A stretch of DNA of 64,000 nt from Phaeospirillum sp. GTDB lineage: Bacteria; Pseudomonadota; Alphaproteobacteria; Rhodospirillales; Magnetospirillaceae. The translations under genes were made by a program, and so were the position numbers. The notes under the pieces were generated by a model. That model was not told where the DNA came from. It saw only the letters and a program-made list of their open reading frames with translations, and searched no databases. This document shows, one piece after another, positions 1 through 8,511 of the stretch (position 1 is the stretch's first letter; each line of letters opens with the position of its first letter). The stretch covers positions 19,693 to 83,692 of the forward strand of contig JAVBXM010000165.1 of the NCBI GenBank assembly GCA_030824585.1, in the 5' to 3' direction.

Positions 1-635
1 GCCGTGTGGCCGTCATTATACCGTCCCATGCGCCGCGCATTTTCGAAGTGACCAAGGAGAGCACGGGAACGTTCACCGTTAAGGAGATCGCTCCACCGGG
101 TCATTTCGCCCGTGCCAAGGACATGCTCTTTCGCCAGGAGCGCCCTCAACACGGCGGGTGAGAAACTGGAGGGCTCATCCCGGAAACGGGACTGGGACGC
201 CACACGGGGCAGCCAGAATACATGGGGCAAGGATGCCAGGGACAGGGCGGCGGTCAGCCGCCCCAGTTGTTCGGCTCCCATGGCGAGATGCAGAAACAGA
301 TCGTCGTAGAGAAGGGTGGTTGTCCCCTGGCAAACCGCGGCCTCTCCGAGGCTGAGCGGATTGCAGAAAGGCCATGGATGCGTATGGGGTTCTATGTATC
401 CAGGAACCGCGACACGACCCGTTGCGTCGATGATTGTCGTGGTATCGCCCACAGGACCGGACCAATTGCCGACCCTGGCGATCCGGTCCCCGCATATGGC
501 GATGTCGGCTGCCGGGCTTTCCCCGGTGAAGGCATTCCAGACCGAGGCTCCCAGGATCAGGGTATCGGGTGCCGATTTTTCCTGCGCCACGTCGAGCAGG
601 CGGACACGAAGCTCCACATCGCAAGGTATGACCAT
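1..635 (-). CDS. Adenine-deaminase-like amidohydrolase, N-terminal part
   Basis: The frame is open from an ATG at 635 to the left edge of the window (about 211 codons), so the C-terminal part lies outside. Residues about 30-75 read as the small beta-sandwich of cyclic amidohydrolases (DTLILGASVWNAFTGE, ADIAICGDRIARVG). Then comes the metal-binding strand VPGYIEPHTHPW with its HxH pair, QGTTTLLYDDL, and a later GEMTRW resembling the GEM motif of adenine deaminases. It starts 4 bp after the stop of the nitronate monooxygenase gene, so the two are probably co-transcribed. The family deaminates adenine, but the substrate here cannot be read and could be another cyclic amide. Plus-strand reading frames over this stretch are shadows. 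Confidence 0.75.
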   Translation of the reverse strand, partial: MVIPCDVELRVRLLDVAQEKSAPDTLILGASVWNAFTGESPAADIAICGDRIARVGNWSGPVGDTTTIIDATGRVAVPGYIEPHTHPWPFCNPLSLGEAAVCQGTTTLLYDDLFLHLAMGAEQLGRLTAALSLASLPHVFWLPRVASQSRFRDEPSSFSPAVLRALLAKEHVLGTGEMTRWSDLLNGERSRALLGHFENARRMGRYNDGHT

Positions 636-639
636 GCCG

Positions 640-1647
640 CTATTCCGTTCCGATCGATGCCGTGAAAGGAGAGCCCAGGCGAGCAAGGCGCGACACTGCC
701 TCCCGCGCCTCCCGCTCCATGGTGTCGACGATGGCATTCAGGGGTTGGACTCGATCGATGAAGGCCACTGCCTGCCCCACGGAAAGGGCCCCATGGTTGA
801 AGTCGCCATCTTGGTAGGCTTGTCTGGCAATACGTCCCGCCGCCAACGGCAGAATCTCGTCCAATCCGGCGTGGGATCGCTCAAGCGCCTGAATTCGCGC
901 GGATGTCTCATTGCTCAAGACCCGCATGGTATTCCGCAGGGAGGACAGAATCGTCGTGGTGTCCGATTCCGTCGCGGCGACGAGGCGCGCCTTGTAATCA
1001 GGATGCGCCCCGATCTCCTCGGCAGCCAGAAAGCGCGTGCCAACCAGAACTCCATCGGCGCCCATGGCCAATGCCGCGACCAGTTGGGCCCCCGTCCCGA
1101 CTCCTCCTCCCACCAGATAGGGAATCCTTAGCTGATGCGCCGCGAGACAGGCTTGGACGAAGGTGCCCGCCGCCTCTCCCGGGTGCCCGCCGCATTCGCT
1201 ACCGACGATGGCGACCAAATCGACACCGATCTCCTGTGCCTTCAGGGCGTATTTGAGTCCAGGCACCTTATGCATCACCAGCGCCCCAGAGGCATGGAGG
1301 CGATCGAGATAGGCCTCCGGGTTCCGCCCGGAGGTTTCCACCATGGATACCCCTTCGTCGGCGACCACATTCACCATCGACTCAATACGGCTGTCGGAAG
1401 CCCCTTTCGGGAGCATGGAGATATTGACCCCGAAAGGCTTGCCATCGCAGAGCCTCCGGCATTCGCGAATTTCCCGGCGCAAGGCCTGGTCATCCTCGAA
1501 GCTTGCCGCCGTGATGAATCCCATGATGCCGGCCCGTGCGGCGGCGGCGACATAATGGGCATCCGCCAGCCACTGCAGCCCTCCCGCCAAGATTGGCAGT
1601 CGGAGATTGAGCCGTTCCGTGATCTCAGTCCTGAAAAGCTTCGGCAT
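640..1647 (-). CDS. Nitronate monooxygenase / NPD-type flavoprotein
   Basis: TIM-barrel FMN enzyme of the 2-nitropropane dioxygenase/nitronate monooxygenase family, about 335 residues. Family marks are the N-terminal LPILAGGLQWLADAHYVAA, the FMN-phosphate region VGGGVGTGAQLVAALAMGAD followed by GVLVGTRFLAAEE, and the central GSECGGHPGE segment. The family oxidises alkyl nitronates, but many members are NAD(P)H:quinone reductases or act on unknown substrates, so the reaction is unproven. It lies directly downstream of the MFS porter. A GTG at 1683 would overlap that gene by 8 bp; the ATG at 1647 is preferred because family homology begins there. Confidence 0.85.
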   Translation of the reverse strand: MPKLFRTEITERLNLRLPILAGGLQWLADAHYVAAAARAGIMGFITAASFEDDQALRREIRECRRLCDGKPFGVNISMLPKGASDSRIESMVNVVADEGVSMVETSGRNPEAYLDRLHASGALVMHKVPGLKYALKAQEIGVDLVAIVGSECGGHPGEAAGTFVQACLAAHQLRIPYLVGGGVGTGAQLVAALAMGADGVLVGTRFLAAEEIGAHPDYKARLVAATESDTTTILSSLRNTMRVLSNETSARIQALERSHAGLDEILPLAAGRIARQAYQDGDFNHGALSVGQAVAFIDRVQPLNAIVDTMEREAREAVSRLARLGSPFTASIGTE

Positions 1648-1675
1648 TGTGTACCCGTCGATAAAAAGGGGCTTG

Positions 1676-3124
1676 TCACGCACCGGTCTTTGGGGGGAGT
1701 TCGACCATCATCGTCTCGGCGGGTTCGTCGTGCGTGGCCGGCGATGTGTGCATGTTGAGATGGTAGATTCGGCCCATGGTGAAGATGGCGAGACCCGCGA
1801 TGAACAGGGGGGCGCCGCAGGCCATGAAGACTTCCGTTGGATGCCAGCCCCTTTCCAGCAGCCAGCCAAAAATCAGAGGGCCGAAAATGCCTCCCAGGCG
1901 GCTCATTCCGAGTGCCCACCCGACCCCGGTGGAGCGGATGGAAAGCGGGTAGTACAAGGCGGAAAGGGCGATGCCGCTCTTTTGGCCGCCGCTGACGCAG
2001 AAGCCGGCGAGGAACGAGGTCAGCATCAGCAGGGGGAGAGACCATCCCAACGCCTGACCGAGGCCTCCTACCAGGATGCACCCGGCAAAAAACAATCCCG
2101 CCACGGTCATATAGGGGTTGGTGCGATCCATCAGGGGGCCCACGAACAGCACCGCGACGATGCCTCCGGTGGTGGACAGGCCGGTGACAATGGCGATGTT
2201 GCCGATGGAATGGCCGGCATTGGTGAGAACCGTGGGAAGCCAGCTCTGGAGTGCGTAGAACACCCCAAGGTTCATGAAGAAGGCCACCCAGATCAGCAGG
2301 GTTCCGAGCACGCGGTTGCGCTCGAAAATCACGAAGATCGGTGCTTTTGTGGCCTTTTCCGTTTCACTTACGAAGACCGTCCCGGCCTTGATCTCCAATT
2401 GGGGGAAGAGCCTGTGGACGATTTTCCGAATGACCTTTTCCGGATGGTGCTTCGCAACCATGAAACTGAGGGAATCTGGCAAAAACAGTAGAAGAAGGAA
2501 GCTCAGCAATAACGGCATTCCGCCGCCAACCCACAGCAGGGATTTCCATCCGAAAGCTGGCGCCAATTGTGCTGCCACGAGGCCGGCAATGACAAACCCC
2601 AGTGAGAAGCCGCAATAGATGACGAGGACCGAGGTGGCGCGGATCCGCTTCGGGCTGTACTCACTGGTCAAGGCCACCGCGCTCGGTGTCACGCCGCCTA
2701 GCCCGATGCCGGTCAGGAAACGGAACCAACCCAACTGAGTAACGTCGGATGCCAGGGTTGTCATGAAAGTGAACACGGAAAAGACCAGGGTGCACCCGAC
2801 CAGGATACGCTTGTGCCCCAGTTTGTCGGAAAGTGGGGCGAAGATCAGAAATCCGACCATCAGGCCCGCAAGACCCAGCGAGAACACCGGGCCCAGGGCA
2901 GTCTTGGCGATTCCCCATTCCTTGGCGACCAGGGGCCCAATATAGCCAATGATCATCATGTCGAAGCCATCGAGCAGCATGACGAAGCCGCACAATGAAA
3001 TCGTGAAAATCTGATAGATACCCAGTTTTCGAGAGTCGATGACGCTCGTGATATTGAGGATGGTGGTTTTATTGGTCAGCGCACTGTCTCCAGGTGACGC
3101 TCCTGCATTGAATGTAGTGGCCAT
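1676..3124 (-). CDS. MFS aromatic acid:H+ symporter-like transporter
   Basis: A 482-residue major facilitator with twelve predicted hydrophobic segments. After about 40 polar residues the first helix carries LLDGFDMMIIGYIGP, matching the DGFD signature of the aromatic acid:proton symporter family (PcaK/BenK type). The cytoplasmic loop 2-3 motif is present as APLSDKLGHKRILVG. The start chosen is the ATG at 3124, which has a strong AGGAGG ribosome site just upstream; an in-frame start at 3151 lacks one. It lies between a PaaK-type ligase and a flavoenzyme, consistent with uptake of a benzoate-like acid. The actual substrate is inferred only. Confidence 0.85.
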   Translation of the reverse strand: MATTFNAGASPGDSALTNKTTILNITSVIDSRKLGIYQIFTISLCGFVMLLDGFDMMIIGYIGPLVAKEWGIAKTALGPVFSLGLAGLMVGFLIFAPLSDKLGHKRILVGCTLVFSVFTFMTTLASDVTQLGWFRFLTGIGLGGVTPSAVALTSEYSPKRIRATSVLVIYCGFSLGFVIAGLVAAQLAPAFGWKSLLWVGGGMPLLLSFLLLLFLPDSLSFMVAKHHPEKVIRKIVHRLFPQLEIKAGTVFVSETEKATKAPIFVIFERNRVLGTLLIWVAFFMNLGVFYALQSWLPTVLTNAGHSIGNIAIVTGLSTTGGIVAVLFVGPLMDRTNPYMTVAGLFFAGCILVGGLGQALGWSLPLLMLTSFLAGFCVSGGQKSGIALSALYYPLSIRSTGVGWALGMSRLGGIFGPLIFGWLLERGWHPTEVFMACGAPLFIAGLAIFTMGRIYHLNMHTSPATHDEPAETMMVELPPKTGA

Positions 3125-3181
3125 AGACGTCCTCCTCCTGTGGTTTTTCATTTGATTTCATGATTATCTTGGCGCATGTTC

Positions 3182-4528
3182 TTATTTTTTACGTAGGTCC
3201 GTGACATATCTATTCTTGGTTCGTGCGGCGATCTGCTCGGGCAAGGTCAGGCTGCCCACGGGGTGCAGGGTGACATCGGCTGAGCATCCGGCCTTTTCCT
3301 TGACGGCGCGGACAATCCGCTTGGACATCGCCTCCCTGTCCGAGGCTGCGCCTAGGTCGCATTCGACGCGCACTTCCAGCGAGTCGACGCCATGCGAGTC
3401 GCGGTCGACGATGATACGAAATTCCGAACTCAGTTCGGGAAATGTCCGCAGGGCGCCTTCGATGGCAGTAGGGTAGACGACGGCGCCTCGGATCTTCAGC
3501 ATATCGTCGATTCGGCCCCGGATCGGGCTCAGGCGGCGGAAGGGGCTACCACAAGCGCAAGGCTCCGACCGGATGGATGCAATGTCTCCGATCATGTAGC
3601 GAATGATCGGGGAAGCTTCCTTGAACAGCGAGGTCATCACCACCGCGCCCTCCTGCCCATCCGGCAAGGGCTGAAACGTTTCCGGATCGACGATTTCAAA
3701 CACATAGGCGTCTTCATTAAAGTGCATGCCGTTCTGATGGCTGCATTCCCAGGCGGGGGCGCCGGTTTCGACGCTGCCGTAGTTGTTGTAGGACTTGCAG
3801 CCCCAGAGTTCCTCGATCCGTTTCCGGGTCTCTTCCACCAGAGGTTCTCCGGTGTGATACATCACCCGGATATTGAAATCGCGCTTGAGGTCAAAGCCGT
3901 TTTCTTCGGCCACGTTGGCAAGATGGAGGGCATAACCGCCAGTGGTTCCCATGACGGTGACGCCCCAGTCTCTGGCCAATTCCAACTGACGGGTCGACGG
4001 CGTGACGGCGCCACTGCCGGTCGGGATCACCAGGGCGCCGAGTTTCATCGCTCCTTCGAGTGACGTGAAACCGGGGATGAACAGTGCGAAATTGAAGGCG
4101 ACCTGAACCCGGTCTTGCGCCGTCACGCCTTGAGCTGCGAGGCGGCGTGCCCACAGATTGGTGATATTTTCCCAGTCATTGCGAGTGTGCAGGATGGGTT
4201 TCGGCTTGCCGGTGCTTCCGGAACTCCCCTGAAGGCGGATCACCGGAAAATCGCCTTGCAGCGATCCGAAGGGGGGATGGGCGATCAGATCGGCTTCCAG
4301 GTCCTGCTTGCGGACAATGGGGAGTTTCCGAAGGTCCGACACGCAACGGATGCTGCCTGGGTCAATGCCGTGCGCGCTCCACAGGCGGTGGTAGAATTCC
4401 ACGTGATGCCATGCGCGCGCGATTGCCTGGGGCAAAGCACGGTCCTGATAGGGGCGAATCTGATCTTTCGTCAGAAGCACTTCCGGAGAAATTTGCAGTG
4501 GCTTCGCTGCATCACCAAGGGCATTCAT
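3182..4528 (-). CDS. PaaK-type aryl-CoA ligase
   Basis: AMP-forming CoA ligase of the phenylacetate-CoA ligase family, 448 residues, the usual PaaK length. The adenylate-forming P-loop is QGSSGSTGKPKP near residue 100; the middle motif is YNNYGSVETGAP; the C-terminal domain has GRIDDMLKIRGAVVYP. Enzymes of this family activate phenylacetate or other aryl carboxylates to CoA thioesters in the cytoplasm. It follows the small gene and ubiD gene on the same strand, separated from them by a hairpin, and precedes the aromatic-acid MFS porter. An acid delivered by the porter or released by the decarboxylase is the likely substrate, but which one is not visible. Confidence 0.88.
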   Translation of the reverse strand: MNALGDAAKPLQISPEVLLTKDQIRPYQDRALPQAIARAWHHVEFYHRLWSAHGIDPGSIRCVSDLRKLPIVRKQDLEADLIAHPPFGSLQGDFPVIRLQGSSGSTGKPKPILHTRNDWENITNLWARRLAAQGVTAQDRVQVAFNFALFIPGFTSLEGAMKLGALVIPTGSGAVTPSTRQLELARDWGVTVMGTTGGYALHLANVAEENGFDLKRDFNIRVMYHTGEPLVEETRKRIEELWGCKSYNNYGSVETGAPAWECSHQNGMHFNEDAYVFEIVDPETFQPLPDGQEGAVVMTSLFKEASPIIRYMIGDIASIRSEPCACGSPFRRLSPIRGRIDDMLKIRGAVVYPTAIEGALRTFPELSSEFRIIVDRDSHGVDSLEVRVECDLGAASDREAMSKRIVRAVKEKAGCSADVTLHPVGSLTLPEQIAARTKNRYVTDLRKK

Positions 4529-4624
4529 CGTCCATTTCCTCTGGGCTCAGGGAATCGGCCAACTACTATTTATGAATATTGTTCCGTAGAGCGCGGCCAA
4601 CCCTTCCTGTATTATTATGATTTT

Positions 4625-4662
4625 GATTGGCCTGCCCTGCGTCACCACAGGGCAGGCCAATC
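4625..4662 (-). terminator. Perfect 15-bp inverted repeat, possible terminator
   Basis: GATTGGCCTGCCCTG is followed after 8 bases by its exact complement. It lies between the small ubiD-linked gene and the ligase gene. No U-run follows the stem on the minus strand, so it may be a partial terminator or a transcript-stabilising hairpin rather than a classical intrinsic terminator. Confidence 0.55.
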
Positions 4663-4687
4663 CTTCACAGTGATGGTGCGTAGAGTT

Positions 4688-4990
4688 CTATCTCTCGGCA
4701 CGCTCCATGGCGTCGAAGTAGTCGGTATACGGGGCGCCCTTGAACACATCGGGCATGTTCTCGACGATCCTTACGCTGAAAGGGTCGGGAAATTTGACGC
4801 CGCAGACCGAACGGACCCAAAGCATATCCTCGCCTTGACGCGGGGGTTGCGACACGACGGCACGAACATTGATACCCTTGTATTTCTTGCGCCCAGGGGT
4901 CAGGTCCCTGAGGCACATCACGATTTCGCGACCGTTCAGCAGCCGGGAAACATCGCGGACGAAGCTTTCATACACCTTGCTCATTTTCAT
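4688..4990 (-). CDS. Small UbiD-linked protein, possible decarboxylase/carboxylase accessory subunit
   Basis: A 100-residue soluble protein (98 if the second ATG at 4984 is used; an AAGGAG site lies just upstream of both). It starts 7 bp after the UbiD gene stop, so the two are surely co-transcribed. Segments such as VMCLRDLTPGRKKYKG and LWVRSVCGVKF recall the small gamma-type subunits that accompany phenylphosphate carboxylases, but I could not confirm this from memory of the family. There are no cysteine clusters, so it is not the BsdD/VdcD zinc-ribbon type. Its role as a subunit is inferred from position alone. Confidence 0.6.
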   Translation of the reverse strand: MKMSKVYESFVRDVSRLLNGREIVMCLRDLTPGRKKYKGINVRAVVSQPPRQGEDMLWVRSVCGVKFPDPFSVRIVENMPDVFKGAPYTDYFDAMERAER

Positions 4991-4997
4991 CTTCTCC

Positions 4998-6425
4998 TTA
5001 CTTCAGTCCCATCGCCTGCCAACGGCGGAGAACCTGTTCTTGCATCGCGGGGGAGTACATCTGATCCAAGGTGGCGCGGATCGGAGTCGTCCCGACCGGC
5101 CATTCCGGCGGCCAAGTCACGTCGAACGCGACGCTGGCACCCAGGCGTTTGGCGCGTTCTTCCTGGCTGTAGGCCGGGGTGAGGGCATTGGCGCGACCGG
5201 TGTAGGTGTGAATGTGGGTGCCGCGCTCCGGGTGGCACTTGGTCGCAAAGGCATGAAGAACGGCCGGGATGTTGAAGACATCGCAATCGTCGTCGACCAC
5301 GATGACCTTTGAAATCAGGGCGCGGCGCTGGGTGAGCACCTCCACCACCTGCTTGGCGACGGCGGCGCCGCCGCGACGGACGGAGACGATGGCCAGATGC
5401 ACGCCGCCCTCGGGGGGGACATAGACGTCGACCACGGGAACGCCGTGCTTCTCCAGGCGCCGTTTGATGGCGATGGCGCCGGAAATGGAGGTGGTGGTCG
5501 CGCTGGAATCCATGAACCCGGTGGTGTCCAGGGTGAGGATGGGGTCCTTGCGATGGGTGATAGCGGTCACCCGGCAGCAGAGGGCATCGCCCATCTCGCC
5601 GCTGCGATAGCCGGGATATTCACCATAGGGGCCTTCCTGGGCGATCCCGTCGGGGAGAACCTCGGCCTCGATCACGATCTCGGCGTTGGCGGGAACCATC
5701 AGGTCGTTGCTGTGGCACTTGATCAGTTCCACGGGACGCCCCGCCAAGCCCCCGGCGAGTTCGGCTTCATCACCATTCAAGCGGAACGTCGCGGCGGCGG
5801 CGAAGTGGCTGTTGACGTCGGCGCCGATAACGATGGCGATGGGCATGGGCTTGCCCTTGGGCACGTAGCCGTCGAGCAGCATCTTGCCCAGATGGCTGGT
5901 CGGACGCGGATAGCCGGTCAGGTACTTCTCGTTATGCACCATGAAGCGATACATGCCCCAGTTGACCCAGTCGCTGTCGTGGTCCTTGGACACCACGATG
6001 TCCCAGGTTCCGAGATAGCGACCGCCGTCGCCTTCGTGGACCATGGGCGTGGGAAGGTCGAACAGGTCCACCTTGTCTCCCTCGATGATGACCTCCTTGC
6101 AGGGGGCATCCTTGACCACCACCGGGGGGATGGTCTTCTGTTCCCGCTCGGCATAGATCTCGTAAAGGCGGCGCACCGACGTATCGGCCGGTAGTCCCAG
6201 GGCAACCGCCATGCGGCGCCATGTGGCGATGGGGTTGGTGGTTACCCGCCATCCGCCATAATCCTTCACATTGTTGAACATGAAAGCCGGGCCCTGGCGC
6301 TCGCAACTCAGGCGGCCCAGACCGGCGAGTTCCTCGTCCCAGTCCACCTGACCATTAACGGTGACCAAGTCCCCGGACTGTTCGATGGCCTTGAGAAACG
6401 CCCGCAAATCATTTGGTGCAGTCAT
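4998..6425 (-). CDS. UbiD-family prFMN-dependent decarboxylase (copy 1)
   Basis: A 475-residue UbiD-type (de)carboxylase. Characteristic segments are DLFDLPTPMVHEGDGGRYLG, the conserved EGPYGEYPGY that supplies active-site glutamate, and VPANAEIVIEAEV. These enzymes use prenylated FMN to decarboxylate or reversibly carboxylate aromatic or alpha,beta-unsaturated acids. The start at 6425 is chosen because GAGGAC lies 6 bp upstream; a start at 6467 would extend the protein into the regulatory region. The gene diverges from an IclR regulator and shares an operator-bearing intergenic region with it. The cofactor enzyme UbiX is encoded on the other side of that regulator. Substrate unknown. Confidence 0.92.
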   Translation of the reverse strand: MTAPNDLRAFLKAIEQSGDLVTVNGQVDWDEELAGLGRLSCERQGPAFMFNNVKDYGGWRVTTNPIATWRRMAVALGLPADTSVRRLYEIYAEREQKTIPPVVVKDAPCKEVIIEGDKVDLFDLPTPMVHEGDGGRYLGTWDIVVSKDHDSDWVNWGMYRFMVHNEKYLTGYPRPTSHLGKMLLDGYVPKGKPMPIAIVIGADVNSHFAAAATFRLNGDEAELAGGLAGRPVELIKCHSNDLMVPANAEIVIEAEVLPDGIAQEGPYGEYPGYRSGEMGDALCCRVTAITHRKDPILTLDTTGFMDSSATTTSISGAIAIKRRLEKHGVPVVDVYVPPEGGVHLAIVSVRRGGAAVAKQVVEVLTQRRALISKVIVVDDDCDVFNIPAVLHAFATKCHPERGTHIHTYTGRANALTPAYSQEERAKRLGASVAFDVTWPPEWPVGTTPIRATLDQMYSPAMQEQVLRRWQAMGLK

Positions 6426-6497
6426 ATCGTCCTCGTGTGTTGGGCGGTTGGATGTCCGCCGGGTCAAAATTCACGGAGCCTTTAGCGGCGGCCGCAA

Positions 6498-6512
6498 GTA
6501 CGCAGTGCGCAC
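6498..6512. promoter_or_regulatory. IclR-type operator, site 1
   Basis: GTACG-N5-CGCAC, one mismatch from the perfect GTGCG-N5-CGCAC palindromes at 10.15 and 10.23 kb. It lies between the divergent ubiD copy 1 and the IclR regulator, about 75 bp from the ubiD start. Confidence 0.65.
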
Positions 6513-6574
6513 ATTAATGTGTTGAATGAGGCTAGAAAGCGTGATAACTCCTGTCAATCAGGATATTTTAAAGC

Positions 6575-6589
6575 GTGCGTAATGCGTAC
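6575..6589. promoter_or_regulatory. IclR-type operator, site 2
   Basis: GTGCG-TAATG-CGTAC, one mismatch from the perfect palindrome, centred 77 bp from site 1. It overlaps the ATG at 6582, which suggests autoregulation of the adjacent IclR gene. Confidence 0.6.
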
Positions 6590-7364
6590 AAAATCTGAAG
6601 ATGCGATGCGGGACGTTGGTCGAGACTTCGTGGGCGCCTTGGAAAAGGGCCTGCTGGTCATCGAGGCCTTGGGGGCTGGCACCCCCAAGCTCACCTTGAG
6701 CGGCGTCGCGCGCCGAATCGGCATTACCCGCGCGGCAGCGCGGCGCCACCTGCTGACCCTGGTCGAGCTGGGATACGCGGAAAGCAACGGAAAGCTGTTC
6801 TGGCTGGCGCCTCGCGTCTTGCGGCTGGGGAGCGGCTACATCATCGCGGCGCCGCTGCCTAAATTGGCGCAGCCTGTCCTTGACCGAATTGGCGAGCGCA
6901 CGCGGGAAACCGCCTCCATCGCCATCCTCGAGGCCAACGACATCGTCTTCCTGGCCCATTCCCTTCGGCGGGGAATTCTCGCCGCCAACACACAGATCGG
7001 GGTGCGTGTTCCCGCGTTCTGCACGGCCATGGGCCGGGTCATGCTGGCCCATCTGGATGACGTCAAGATCGAGGAATTTCTGGAGGCCTCGGAGATCCGG
7101 AAGCTGACGGTCAAGACAATGACCAGCCGCCAGGATCTTTTGCAGGAGATCAGGAAGGTGCGAGCCGACGGCTACTCGATCAGTGACGAGGAGATCGAGA
7201 TCGGTTTGCGGTCCATAGCCGTCCCGATCACCAATTCGCGGGGGCAGGTGGTGGCCGCCATGAGCGTCAGCCTGCAGGCCGGTCGGATGGGTGTTTCGGA
7301 CATGATCGAACGGCTTCTTCCGGAATTGGAGGCCGGTCGGCGGGAGATCGTCAGGCTGATATGA
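6582..7364 (+). CDS. IclR-family transcriptional regulator
   Basis: About 260 residues, typical for IclR. The N-terminal winged helix is seen in ALEKGLLVIEALGAG through LSGVARRIGITRAAARRHL. The C-terminal effector-binding domain includes ETASIAILEANDIVFLAH, VPAFCTAMGRVMLA and DGYSISDEEIEIGLRSIAVP, strongly resembling the PcaR/PcaU/CatR-like subgroup that senses aromatic intermediates. Start choice is uncertain: the ATG at 6582, an ATG at 6606 and a GTG at 6519 are all possible, and none has a strong ribosome site. It is divergent from ubiD copy 1 and directly upstream of ubiX, with operator-like palindromes in its promoter, so it probably controls both. Confidence 0.9.
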   Translation: MRTKSEDAMRDVGRDFVGALEKGLLVIEALGAGTPKLTLSGVARRIGITRAAARRHLLTLVELGYAESNGKLFWLAPRVLRLGSGYIIAAPLPKLAQPVLDRIGERTRETASIAILEANDIVFLAHSLRRGILAANTQIGVRVPAFCTAMGRVMLAHLDDVKIEEFLEASEIRKLTVKTMTSRQDLLQEIRKVRADGYSISDEEIEIGLRSIAVPITNSRGQVVAAMSVSLQAGRMGVSDMIERLLPELEAGRREIVRLI

Positions 7365-7446
7365 CGGCGCGGGGGATGCCCGCGATCCGTCGTGTCGCCG
7401 CCGCATTTGTTAGCGAGTTTTTTGGCTCTGGAGGCGTGAGGTTAAC

Positions 7447-8013
7447 ATGAAAAAGATCATCATCGGCATGTCGGGGGCTTCTGGCGCCATCTATGGCATT
7501 CGCTTGCTGGAGGCTCTGAAGGCGATCGAAGGGGTGGAAACCCACCTCATCTTGTCCCCCTCGGCGGGCCGGACGGTGGCGGAGGAGACCGACTACAAGC
7601 TGGAGTATGTTCGCTCTCTGGCCGACGTCGTCTATCCGCATGGCGACATCGGCGCGGCGGTGGCCAGTGGGTCCTTCCGCACCGCCGGCATGATCGTGGC
7701 TCCGTGTTCGATCAAGTCGCTCTCGGGGATCGTCCAGTCCTATAACGACAATCTTCTGACCCGAGCCGCCGATGTTTGCCTGAAGGAACGGCGCCCCTTG
7801 ATCCTGATGATCCGCGAGACGCCGCTTCATCTCGGGCACCTGGAATTGCTGGCCCAAGCGGCGCGCTATGGCGCCGTACTGCTGCCGCCCGTGCCGGCGT
7901 TCTACAACCGCCCCCAGACGCTGGACGACATCGTCAATCACAGCGTCGGAAAGGCCCTCGACCAGCTTCACATCGACCACAATCTGTTCCGTCGCTGGAA
8001 GGAAGCTGGATGA
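7447..8013 (+). CDS. UbiX-type flavin prenyltransferase (copy 1)
   Basis: A 188-residue UbiX family protein. The N-terminal MSGASGAIYGIRLLEAL is the FMN phosphate-binding segment, ASGSFRTAGMIVAPCSIKSL holds the conserved serine and lysine region, and MIRETPLHLGHLELL completes the prenyl-phosphate site. The enzyme joins a dimethylallyl group to reduced FMN to give the prFMN cofactor of UbiD enzymes. It is followed by a GTP-cyclohydrolase-II-like half domain, a flavoprotein and a ribBA gene, all on the plus strand with short or overlapping junctions. A paralogue lies at 36008. Confidence 0.93.
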   Translation: MKKIIIGMSGASGAIYGIRLLEALKAIEGVETHLILSPSAGRTVAEETDYKLEYVRSLADVVYPHGDIGAAVASGSFRTAGMIVAPCSIKSLSGIVQSYNDNLLTRAADVCLKERRPLILMIRETPLHLGHLELLAQAARYGAVLLPPVPAFYNRPQTLDDIVNHSVGKALDQLHIDHNLFRRWKEAG

Positions 8014-8052
8014 CGGATATCCATGGGCACCGAACACGGGGAGTGAGACGCA

Positions 8053-8511
8053 ATGCCGGTACCCGGCGAAATGGCTTCGTCTCATGTGGCTTCTGACGCG
8101 GGGGGTGAAGGGCATCTACTCAAGTGTCTCGTCCGCGTTCCCATGCCCCTCGATCAGGCGGAGTCCACCCAGCTCCTGGCGTTTCGGCCCGATGACGGAG
8201 GCCTGGAAAGTCTCGCCCTGATCGTCGGCTCGCCCTCCTTTCATGGCGAAATTCCGGTCATCGTTCATTTTCAGAATGTGGCCGGCGATCTGGTCGCCAG
8301 CCTGGAGCCGGGTCTTGGCCCGCTTCGCCAGGCCGTCGCCAGGCTGGCGGCTCTCGGAGGGGGCGTATTGTTGTACCTGGCGGTCAACGGGGACAAGGCA
8401 GCAGGGATCGTATCGGCGATACTGCGTCACCTTTCCATCGCCCAGCCCAAATTTCTCGCGCCCCTGGAGCCAGGCCGGGTGAGCCCCATAGGGACACGAA
8501 AGCATGAATGA
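8053..8511 (+). CDS. GTP-cyclohydrolase-II-like half domain lacking metal ligands (copy 1)
   Basis: A 152-residue protein whose residues about 25-125 line up with the first half of the GTP cyclohydrolase II fold: RVPMPLDQAESTQLLAFRPDDG, LALIVG, then VIVHFQNVAGDLVASLE and GGGVLLYLAV. In the true enzyme encoded at 27493 the matching stretch has three zinc cysteines (ECFTGDLLGSLRCDCG); none is present here, and the catalytic second half is absent. It therefore cannot open GTP in the known way. It overlaps the flavoprotein gene by 8 bp and follows ubiX. A paralogue at 32211 has the same partner, so the pair probably acts together. Role in flavin or prFMN handling is an inference. Confidence 0.6.
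   Translation: MPVPGEMASSHVASDAGGEGHLLKCLVRVPMPLDQAESTQLLAFRPDDGGLESLALIVGSPSFHGEIPVIVHFQNVAGDLVASLEPGLGPLRQAVARLAALGGGVLLYLAVNGDKAAGIVSAILRHLSIAQPKFLAPLEPGRVSPIGTRKHE

Noticed and set aside
3-161. Plus-strand open frame at the left edge with a plausible-looking protein end
   Set aside because: The minus strand here encodes a clear amidohydrolase N-terminus with the HxH metal motif; the plus-strand frame is a shadow of it.
175-624. Minus-strand 149-codon frame
   Set aside because: It is in another frame of the same strand as the amidohydrolase and is rich in arginine and proline, typical of a shadow in GC-rich DNA.
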